NCBI RefSeq assembly: GCF_049670895.1
Contig: NZ_CP187170.1
DNA length: 64,000 nt
Source: Pasteurella sp049670895
GTDB taxonomy: Bacteria; Pseudomonadota; Gammaproteobacteria; Enterobacterales; Pasteurellaceae
Direction: 5' to 3' (one strand)
The notes below the pieces were generated by a model. That model worked only from the letters and a program-made list of their open reading frames with translations. It was not told the DNA's origin and searched no databases. Numbering within the stretch: position 1 is the first letter of the stretch; each line of letters begins with the position of its first letter. Of this stretch, positions 53,521-61,600 are shown in pieces. The position numbers were made by a program, and so were the translations under genes.

Positions 53521-54096
53521 TTATTCACTTTGCTCACAGGCTTCTTCAAGCTCATCCGCCATGGCTGCCAAAATCTCTTTTGATAACACGGCTAACGCAC
53601 GGTAAAAAGGTAAACTGGCTTTACTTTCCACCTGAGCAAGAAATTTACTGGCACAAGGTAATAAGAATTGCTCAAAGAGCTGATGTTGAGCCCCCACAGA
53701 ATCAAGGTTATCTTCAATCCAAGACGCCGTTAATAAAAGTAAGGCAAAATGATCCGCACTTTCTAGTGCAGGCATTCCTCGACATTGTCTGAACTGAACA
53801 AAGGCTTCTACGTCAATACCATAATCGCTGATTTTAGGACTCACCAACGCTGACTCACCACTAAACAGTTTGTCATATTCTTTGGCTAACGCCTTTAAAT
53901 CTAATGGCATCTGAACACTATCAATGGCTTGTTGACTTTGTGTGTCTATATCCAATGCCCAAATGGCATGAAGACCTTGTTGCTGTAACCAAGCAAATAC
54001 ATTGGCTAAAATAGGATCAGTCGGTGTTCGGTAAAACAAATTCCCGAACAGCCGACTTATCATGGAAAAATGGTTAAGTTGTTTTTCAGTTGTCAT
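53521..54096 (-). CDS. TorD/DmsD-family molybdoenzyme chaperone
   Basis: This 191-residue, all-helical protein has ISRLFGNLFYRTPTD near the N-terminus and EYDKLFSGESALVSPK...YGID in the region where TorD-type chaperones bind twin-arginine signal peptides (usually E-Y/F-x-x-L-F-G). Such proteins keep DMSO/TMAO reductase-like enzymes unfolded until cofactor insertion. No reductase gene is in the window. It overlaps the next gene by 11 bases. Confidence 0.75.
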   Translation of the reverse strand: MTTEKQLNHFSMISRLFGNLFYRTPTDPILANVFAWLQQQGLHAIWALDIDTQSQQAIDSVQMPLDLKALAKEYDKLFSGESALVSPKISDYGIDVEAFVQFRQCRGMPALESADHFALLLLTASWIEDNLDSVGAQHQLFEQFLLPCASKFLAQVESKASLPFYRALAVLSKEILAAMADELEEACEQSE

Positions 54097-54700
54097 GTTT
54101 TTTGGCTAAAAGTGCGGTTAAATTTTCGCAAGTTTTCTCACTTACCCGTTGCAACATGACTTGGCGTGCCTGATCGTCAATCAAATGAATATCCCCAAAC
54201 AATTCGTGCTGAATGTCGGTAATACCACAATAATTGAATAAGCCATCCACCAAACAATCTTTAAGCGATTGTGCAAAGCCCATTTTTTGATACAGCTCAA
54301 CGTTATTGCCAATGGTGATAAAGTGTTGCATTTTCTTATCACCTAATAAGCCTTCCGATTGTCCGTCTTCGGTTTTATACGCAAAACCATGACTTAACAC
54401 ACGATCTAAATAGCCTTTTAAAATCGCTGGAAAACCCATCCACCATAATGGATAAATTAAGGTGATTAAATCAGCTTGTTCAATCAATTGATGTTCAAAT
54501 TTGACTTCTGCTGGAACGATATTTTGGTAAACCGCTTGTATCTCTTCCCAAGATAAAATGGGATTAAAGTTCAGCGTATAAAGATCACGTACCACTGTGT
54601 GTACGCCTAACTGTTGACTTGCTTGTACAACACTATCCAAAATGGCTCGGTTAAAGCTCGTTTGACTATTTGGATGTGCAAAAATAATGAGATGCGTCAT
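54086..54700 (-). CDS. NAD(P)H:quinone oxidoreductase (flavodoxin-like fold)
   Basis: This 204-residue protein has MTHLIIFAHPNSQTSFNRAI at the start, LIYPLWWMGFPAILKGYLDRVLSHGFAY and GLLGDKKMQHFITIGN. These are the hallmarks of the NQO1/KefF/MdaB-like family that reduces quinones by two electrons using FMN or FAD. It is followed by the TorD-like gene with an 11-base overlap, so the two are probably co-transcribed. Confidence 0.85.
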   Translation of the reverse strand: MTHLIIFAHPNSQTSFNRAILDSVVQASQQLGVHTVVRDLYTLNFNPILSWEEIQAVYQNIVPAEVKFEHQLIEQADLITLIYPLWWMGFPAILKGYLDRVLSHGFAYKTEDGQSEGLLGDKKMQHFITIGNNVELYQKMGFAQSLKDCLVDGLFNYCGITDIQHELFGDIHLIDDQARQVMLQRVSEKTCENLTALLAKKHDN

Positions 54701-54705
54701 AACAT

Positions 54706-55155
54706 TTAATCCACTTTTTTCACTTTTAATGTAATACCCTCAACTTGGTAAACTTCGATCAGATCGCCAACCTGTAAATTAGCCCCCTGAATTCGCCAAG
54801 TGGTATCGCCAAAATGACCACGCCCAATGCCATTTGCCGCAATTTCTTGCACGCTCCCTTTTGTCCCTAGCATGGCATGATCACGCTGATTTAATGAAGA
54901 ATGTAACTGATCGGTTTGATCTTTATTGTGTTGATACTTCCACCACACCACACTCAAAAGAATGGCAAGAATGGCATAACTGATCGCCAAGACTGTTAAG
55001 GATACATTCGGCAATAAAGCCATGACAGCGGCAATCACCACTGCCGATAGCCCCCACCAAAGTAGGAAAACACCAGGTATTAACAGTTCAGCAATAAGTA
55101 AAACAAACCCTAAAATGAGCCAATGCCAAGTGCCCCAAGTGGAAAACCATTCCAT
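54706..55155 (-). CDS. NfeD-family membrane protein
   Basis: This 149-residue protein has two or three membrane helices near the N-terminus and a C-terminal OB-fold domain (AMLGTKGSVQEIAANGIGRGHF...GDLIEVYQVEGITLKVKKV). Short NfeD proteins pair with SPFH proteins such as QmcA, encoded 22 bases upstream. Together they are thought to organise membrane microdomains. Confidence 0.88.
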   Translation of the reverse strand: MEWFSTWGTWHWLILGFVLLIAELLIPGVFLLWWGLSAVVIAAVMALLPNVSLTVLAISYAILAILLSVVWWKYQHNKDQTDQLHSSLNQRDHAMLGTKGSVQEIAANGIGRGHFGDTTWRIQGANLQVGDLIEVYQVEGITLKVKKVD

Positions 55156-55177
55156 ATTTCACCTCCTGATACGCAGT

Positions 55178-56101
55178 TTATGCTTTTGGCTCGCCTTTTA
55201 ATAATTCTGCGATACCCGCAATTGAGCCAATTAAATTGCCTGCTTCTAATGGCATTAAGACCACTTTGCTATTATCCGCTCCGCCAATTTCTTTTAAGGC
55301 TTCTGTGTATTTTTGAGCAATAAAGTAGTTAATGGCTTTGGTATCCCCGCTGGCAATCGCTTCGGAAACCATTTGTGTTGCACGTGCTTCAGCTTCGGCT
55401 GCACGCTCACGGGCTTCTGCTTGTAAGAAGGCTTCTTGACGTTCCCCTTCGGCTTTCAAAATACGGGCTTGTTTATCCCCTTCTGCACGTAAAATTTCCG
55501 CTTGACGTACCCCTTCAGCTTCTAAAATATCGGCACGTTTGTTACGTTCTGCTTTCATTTGTGCGTTCATTGCTGCAATTAATTCTTGCGGTGGGCGAAC
55601 ATCTCGAATTTCAATACGGGTCACTTTAATGCCCCAAGGATTAGTCGCCTCATCAACAATGGATAACAAACGACTATTAATGGAATCTCGTTGCGATAAC
55701 ATTTCATCTAATTCCATCGAACCCAACACCGTACGAATATTGGTCATCGTAAGGTTAATAATGGCTTGTTCTAAATGATTGACTTCATAAGCGGCATTAC
55801 GTGCATCAATCACTTGCACAAAACACACCGCATCAATAGATACATTGGCGTTATCTTTAGAAATCACTTCTTGGGAAGGAATATCTAAAACTTGTTCCAT
55901 CATATTAATACGGCGACCCACGCGATCAATAAAGGGTAAAACGAAGTTCAAACCAGGCGTTAATGTTCGGGTATAACGACCAAAACGCTCAATGGTCCAA
56001 TGATACCCTTGAGGAACGGTTTTAATGGTGGAGTACAAGACAAAAATCACAAGTACGATGAAGAAAAGAGTGGCAATTGGTAAGCCGTTGATGAAGTCCA
56101 T
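55178..56101 (-). CDS. qmcA: SPFH/stomatin-family protein QmcA
   Basis: This 307-residue protein has an N-terminal membrane anchor (about residues 8-24). An SPFH domain follows (VPQGYHWTIERFGRYTRTLTPGL, VISKDNANVSIDAVCFVQV), then a long helical stretch with repeated A-E-G-x-x-Q units (ADILEAEGVRQAEILRAEG). It forms oligomers at the inner membrane, probably with the NfeD partner. Confidence 0.92.
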   Translation of the reverse strand: MDFINGLPIATLFFIVLVIFVLYSTIKTVPQGYHWTIERFGRYTRTLTPGLNFVLPFIDRVGRRINMMEQVLDIPSQEVISKDNANVSIDAVCFVQVIDARNAAYEVNHLEQAIINLTMTNIRTVLGSMELDEMLSQRDSINSRLLSIVDEATNPWGIKVTRIEIRDVRPPQELIAAMNAQMKAERNKRADILEAEGVRQAEILRAEGDKQARILKAEGERQEAFLQAEARERAAEAEARATQMVSEAIASGDTKAINYFIAQKYTEALKEIGGADNSKVVLMPLEAGNLIGSIAGIAELLKGEPKA

Positions 56102-56205
56102 TGTAGTTCTCCTTGCTGAATAATAACTCAGGAAAGTCTAGCAAATTAGACCGCACTTTGTATATAAGAATCTTGTTTCTTATACAGCCTTCAGCAGGAT
56201 ATAAA

Positions 56206-56227
56206 AAAGCGGATCGAAATCCGCTTT
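56206..56227 (-). terminator. Intrinsic terminator of sstT
   Basis: AAAGCGGAT and ATCCGCTTT form a 9-bp stem over a 4-base loop, with TTTTTAT following on the minus strand, about 19 bases after the sstT stop. Confidence 0.85.
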
Positions 56228-56245
56228 ATAAAAGGCATTTGGGCA

Positions 56246-57487
56246 TTAACTGTTTTTGTTTTGTTCCGAAATAGAGGCGGCAGCTGTAAATAACACATCT
56301 GTCGAAGAGTTAAGTGCCGTTTCTGTAGAGTCTTGTAAAATACCAATTACAAACCCGACCCCAATCATTTGAGCCGCAATGCTATCTGAAACCCCAAATA
56401 AGCTACAAGCTAATGGAATCAATAACAATGAACCGCCCGCAACCCCAGATGCACCACAAGCACACACACTCGCCACAACACTTAATAGCAACGCACTAAA
56501 GAAAGACACTTCAATACCTAATGTATGCACTGCTGCTAAAGTTAAAATCGTCACAGTAATGGCTGCACCTGCCATGTTAATACTCGCCCCTAATGGGATT
56601 GACACAGAATAGGTTTCTTCATCTAAATTTAAACGTTTCGCTAAATTAATATTCACTGGAATATTCGCTGCTGAGCTGCGTGTAAAAAATGCAGTTACGC
56701 CACTTTCACGTACGCATGTCCACACTAATGGATAAGGATTGCGGCGAATTTTCCAGAAGACTAAAATTGGATTGATCACAAATGCCACAAACAACATGGT
56801 ACCAATCAACACCAACAATAAATGAATATAACCACCTAATGCGGCTAAACCTTTATCTGCCAATGTTTCGCTCACTAAACCAAATACCCCGATTGGTGCG
56901 AAAGAAATAATGACATGTACAATTTTTGATACGGCTTCAGCCAAATCCGAAATCATGACCTTCGTGCTTTCTGCAGCATGACGCAAGGCTAAACCCAAAC
57001 CAATAGACCAAGCTAACACACCAATAAAGTTTGCTTTGAATAAAGCATTTAATGGATTATCAACGAGGTTAAAGACCAACGTTAAAAGCACTTGGCTTAC
57101 ACCTTGCGGTGCAGAGGTGATATCTTCTTGATTGGCTAACGCCACCTGACTTGGGAATAAAAAACCCGCAACAACTGCAGTAGCAGCAGCTAAAAAGGTT
57201 CCCAAAATATATAACAGGATGATCGATTTCATGTTACTTTTCGATCCGACTTTCTTATTGGCAATCGCTGCCATCACCAAAACAAAAATCAGAATTGGTG
57301 CAACCGCACGAAGAGAGCGAACAAAAATCGTACCAAGAACCCCTACTTTTTCAGCTAGATTAAAGCCTAAAATAGGTTGTAGTGTAGGTGTAACGAGCGC
57401 AACAATTAAGCCCAAAATAAGGCCAATAAAAATACGCTTAACTAAATTTCCTTGAAAGAAGAAGGCAAACAAACGAGATGTATTCAT
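56246..57487 (-). CDS. sstT: Sodium/serine-threonine symporter SstT
   Basis: This 413-residue member of the dicarboxylate/amino acid:cation symporter family has about eight membrane helices and two re-entrant loops. ARGININE-adjacent FFTRSSAANIPVN, the serine-rich loop, and LGASINMAGAAITVTILTLAA are present. ACGASGVAGGSLLLIPLAC is typical of SstT. It imports serine and threonine with sodium. Confidence 0.93.
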   Translation of the reverse strand: MNTSRLFAFFFQGNLVKRIFIGLILGLIVALVTPTLQPILGFNLAEKVGVLGTIFVRSLRAVAPILIFVLVMAAIANKKVGSKSNMKSIILLYILGTFLAAATAVVAGFLFPSQVALANQEDITSAPQGVSQVLLTLVFNLVDNPLNALFKANFIGVLAWSIGLGLALRHAAESTKVMISDLAEAVSKIVHVIISFAPIGVFGLVSETLADKGLAALGGYIHLLLVLIGTMLFVAFVINPILVFWKIRRNPYPLVWTCVRESGVTAFFTRSSAANIPVNINLAKRLNLDEETYSVSIPLGASINMAGAAITVTILTLAAVHTLGIEVSFFSALLLSVVASVCACGASGVAGGSLLLIPLACSLFGVSDSIAAQMIGVGFVIGILQDSTETALNSSTDVLFTAAASISEQNKNS

Positions 57488-57840
57488 AATTTAATCACGA
57501 GATGTTGTGCAAAAGTTGCTGTAAATATTCAGATCAAAAACTTGATCCCCCAAACGAAATTAAAGATAGCTTAAATCTTAAGTAAAGAAAATATTAATTT
57601 TTACTTTTTATCGCTTTTTTTAATCTTATAGCGTAAATTTAGGCTCAATACTTAGAAAAAATCTTATTTTTAAGGTGTTTTTTTAAATATGATTAATTGA
57701 CATCCATTTTTCTCATCATCGCTGTTTGCTTTATGATCAAAAAAAGTATGTTTTTTCGTATGCAAGACTTGACTTACTGTATATAAACTCAGTATATTTG
57801 TACCTGTATAAATAACCAGTTATTCTATTGCGAGGAGAAG
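57488..57840. other. Intergenic region between divergent sstT and the SOS-controlled gene
   Basis: The 353 AT-rich bases contain no gene. They must hold the sstT promoter (minus strand) and the LexA-regulated promoter listed separately; TTGACT at about 57770 may be its -35 box. Confidence 0.55.
57775..57821 (+). promoter_or_regulatory. Two tandem LexA (SOS) boxes
   Basis: TACTGTATATAAACTCAGTA (57775-57794) and ACCTGTATAAATAACCAGTT (57802-57821) each have CTG-N10-CAG with AT-rich centres, the LexA consensus of gamma-proteobacteria. They lie 20-66 bases upstream of the UmuD-like gene, over its likely promoter. Confidence 0.88.
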
Positions 57841-58293
57841 ATGATGAACTCTGCCACACAAAAATTACCTACTCATAAGCATTCATTATCCTGTCGTCAT
57901 ACACCTTACTATGACGATAGCCAACACACTGGCTTCAATTTTAGTAAAAAACTTGACCTAAACCTCTACTGTGTCAAACGCCCACAACAAACATGCTTTA
58001 TTCGTGTAACCAACCCTAATTTGTTGGCATGGGGCATTGAAGTCGATGATATCTTAGTGGTAGAGAAAAATGAGCAATTATCCATTGGTGATCTCATCGT
58101 ATTAGAAATCAACGGACAATTTCAGATTTATGAATTTATGATTCATCAAAATCATGAATACATCTTCTTTTCGTTAGATTCAACACAAGAAAATATTAAA
58201 ACCAATCACTGGTTAGATTTACCCGTCATCGGTACGGTCACCAACACCATTCATCAAATTAAACCTAAACGAAAAATGGCATTTGCCGCCTAA
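57841..58293 (+). CDS. UmuD-like (S24 peptidase fold) protein lacking the catalytic residues
   Basis: In this 150-residue protein, residues 50-105 (RVTNPNLLAWGIEVDDILVV...SIGDLIVLEINGQFQIYEF) align with the UmuD/LexA C-terminal domain, where UmuD has [20 protein letters not shown] and DGEFTVKKL. The catalytic serine position (GDSM) reads N-P-N-L, and the lysine (VKKL) reads IYEF, so self-cleavage is unlikely. No UmuC gene is next to it. Two LexA boxes and AGGAG before the start show DNA-damage control. Its role is unknown; it may act as a pre-processed or antagonist-like UmuD. Confidence 0.72.
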   Translation: MMNSATQKLPTHKHSLSCRHTPYYDDSQHTGFNFSKKLDLNLYCVKRPQQTCFIRVTNPNLLAWGIEVDDILVVEKNEQLSIGDLIVLEINGQFQIYEFMIHQNHEYIFFSLDSTQENIKTNHWLDLPVIGTVTNTIHQIKPKRKMAFAA

Positions 58294-58320
58294 CACACTA
58301 TTCACGGTAATATCCACGCT

Positions 58321-58410
58321 AAAAAGGCAAACACGAAAAGCACACCCAACTTAGTGATGAGAAAAATCCTTGCTCTCCAAAACCAACTTGGTGTAATCAG
58401 CTTGCCTTTT
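58321..58410. terminator. Stem-loop after the UmuD-like gene
   Basis: AAAAAGGCAA and TTGCCTTTT pair across about 71 bases, with inner ACACC/GGTGT arms. It resembles the large stem-loop at 53426 in size and form. Confidence 0.5.
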
Positions 58411-58666
58411 AAGCATTATCAGTAATGGTGTCAATCCGTTATTTCGAGCATGAAAACACGATTGACATCTTTTCACAATTTATCAAGACCTTTATCAGTG
58501 ACGGCAAGAGAACGCTGCACATCATTTAATCTGACATAACCTGTTTTTTATACAAAATCTTGATAAACTAAAGCAACATATATCTTGTTTAATTTTATAA
58601 ATACATTTACATAGATATTATTTATCTTAAATAAAAATAAATACTCAAAAATAAAAGGAATTACCT
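58411..58666. other. Upstream region of the NERD-kinase-helicase gene
   Basis: The 256 AT-rich bases hold no gene. AAAAGGAATT just before the ATG at 58667 contains the ribosome site. No clear operator or uptake signal was seen. Confidence 0.5.
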
Positions 58667-61600
58667 ATGGAAATTCAAGATTGGGGCGGTGGTTTAACTG
58701 CTCATGAAATAGAAGCGATTGAAAAAATCAAGCAAGCTTTTTCTGAAGATTCTAGAAACATGAATCTGTCCTCTAAAGGAAAAGGGTTTGAAGCATTAAG
58801 TGCTTTAAAATCTATTTTCCCTTGGAAAGGCTATTCAGGTTTTCGCTTTGCAGATGTAAAAGAACGCAAAGAAGGAGAATTTGATCTAGTTATTATTACA
58901 CATTGCAATGTTTTGATTGTGGAATTAAAGCATTGGAATGGGCAAATTACATCTCACAAAGATAAATGGTATTTAAATAATAGAGATATGGGGCGTTCGC
59001 CTGTTTCTATTACACGAAATAAGCAACATTTACTAGAAAAGAAATTAGATAAATTCAAACAAAAATTTACCAATAAAGGCTTGCGCCCACAGGTACATTT
59101 TTTGGTTGTAATGACAGGTAATGCTGATTTTAGTCAGTTGCCCGAAAATGAAAAACTACACGTGCTCACTTTGACGAATTTTCTAAAACTTAAAAACGAA
59201 CACGAATTTAACAAGCGTTTCCGTCCACACCCAAATAGCAAAACCTTAAATAAAGATTTTGACCTTTTTGATAAAAAAATTTTTGGAACAGATACCATCA
59301 AACCCAAATCCATAAACATTAACGGCTATTTTGCTGAAGACACACCTATTTTTTCGCACCCGAAACATATTTTCCAAGAATACCTTGCTCAAACTGAAAA
59401 CAAAAAATACCAAGACCAAGCCTTATTACGCCGCTGGGATTTTACTCAGATCAATCATCCTGAAGCACAAACACCCGATGGGCGTTATCGTTTGGTCAGT
59501 CGTGAATACGATGTATTGAATCACATAAAATTAAAAAACAAAGAGTTGTACCATACCTGTTTAAATTACAAAAATATGCCGCAAAAAGGTGAAATTACAG
59601 CAGAACATATTGATTTATTTGAACTGTTTCCACAACAAAAACGCTTTAATCAATTTGTGGGCGGATATAGTGGTAAAAACTTAAGTCAAGAACGCCGTTT
59701 GGGATTGGTACAACTTTTATTAGACAAATTTTCCCAATTACACAAAATTGGCATTGCTCATCGAGACTTGGGAGAACACAGCATTTGGCTATCAGCAGAT
59801 GACAAAATTACCTTATCAAGTTTTGCGACCGCTTATTTTTCATCAGAGCAAACCGTTGGTGATGTGCGTGAAATTTTAGAAGTGTCGGGCGATTTGGCGA
59901 AAAAAGAATTTACTCTTTCAGGCAATATCAAACTTACCCCCTATCAATATGATGTGCGTTCACTGGCGGTATTAGCTTGGCATATCATCAAGGCGGAGCG
60001 GATTTCTCCTACTAGCATTGCCAATATGAAAGCAAAACTGAAAGAAGAAACAGCGTGGTATTGTGATTTATTGCAAGTAGCCTTATCTGATAAAACCTTT
60101 AAAAGTGCGGTGGAATTTTTGGACAGTTTTAATCAAAATAAGCCCAATCAAGCGGTGGATTTTTCGTTTGATTTTGCAAAATTAGAACCCTTTACGCACG
60201 ACATTAATTATTCTCGTGCTTACCGTGAAGACGGTGATTTTATTGTTGAAACCAGTGAAAAAGAAGTTTACCGCTCTAATGGTTTATTGGTTAAAGCTTG
60301 GTTGAATTCCGATCCACAAACAGACAGTTCAAAAGCTAGAGTAGTTTTGCATTGGCTGGAGAATATGGCGAAATTAGCTAAATTGTCCCCCGATTATGTA
60401 CCGAAAATCCGTGAATTTGGGATTGCTAAAAAATCGGGTTGTTTATTCACTGTAAGTGATTTTATTGAAGGGAAAACTTGGCAAGATATTTGCCAACTCA
60501 ATTTATCTGATGAACACAAAAAAACATTGATTAAGCAATTTATTCAAAATATTGAACATCTTCACGGTCTGGGTTTTGCCCACGGAGATTTGAAACCTGA
60601 TAACGTGTTGATAACAAAAAACACCGATGAGTTTCAAATCCATATGTTGGATTTACTGGATTTCTCAGCAAATGGGCAAAATCAGTTCAACACTGAATAC
60701 TCGCCTGAATTTAACCACTCAACCGAAAAACAGCGTGATAATTTTGCTGTAATGAAAATGGCGTGTGAGTTGTTGGGTGTTCCATGGAATAAGCCATCTG
60801 AAAATTTTGCTGAAATTGCCACAGCGATACAACAAGAATATTCAGATAACCAAACTGCATTTATTTCATTAGCAAGATTTAAAGAGGTGCTCAACCCAAA
60901 ACCAAGCGTACCGATGATTGACATTGAAGTAGGTGGGCGTGATTCTTTTTTACCAATTGAAATTTATCCTGAAAATGGTGAATTGTTTGTTCAATTTCAA
61001 GAAAGTAAAAAATATCCAAAAGAAGAAGTAGATATTACTTTTATTGGTTTAGGTGGAAAGTTTACAGCGTTTTATACCATTAGTGACAGAAACTTCAGAC
61101 ACGCTATTTCGCTATTTGAGCGTAGCCATATTAGCCGAACAGACAAAGAGAAAAGTGCGACTAGTTTATCTTTAAGTTTATCAGTTTCTCATAGTAATTA
61201 CAGTAAGTTAGATAAGTTGAGTGATTATTTGGCTTCTCATGAAGCATTTCAAAATACGTTAAATCAATTCATTGACGAACACATTTTCAGGTTGCATGAA
61301 AAAGAAAATCTTGAAGAAATTGAAATTATTGAAACCGAAATTGTTGATGCTGAAATTTCAGCCCCCCTAATTGAGCAACGCCCAAGTATTCAAAAACTTT
61401 GGCAAGCAATTTTGGATACTGAAACTGAAGCATTACCATCTGTTACGGCTAGCGAAGCTTTTCAACGAACTGAAAACGGTGAAATTTATATTCCATATGA
61501 TGGTGAAATCAATCCGATTGATCAATTCAAACGTGATGAAATTGTGGAAGCGATTGGCAAAAGTGAAAATGGTAAAAGAACCTTTAAATATGGCGTAGTG

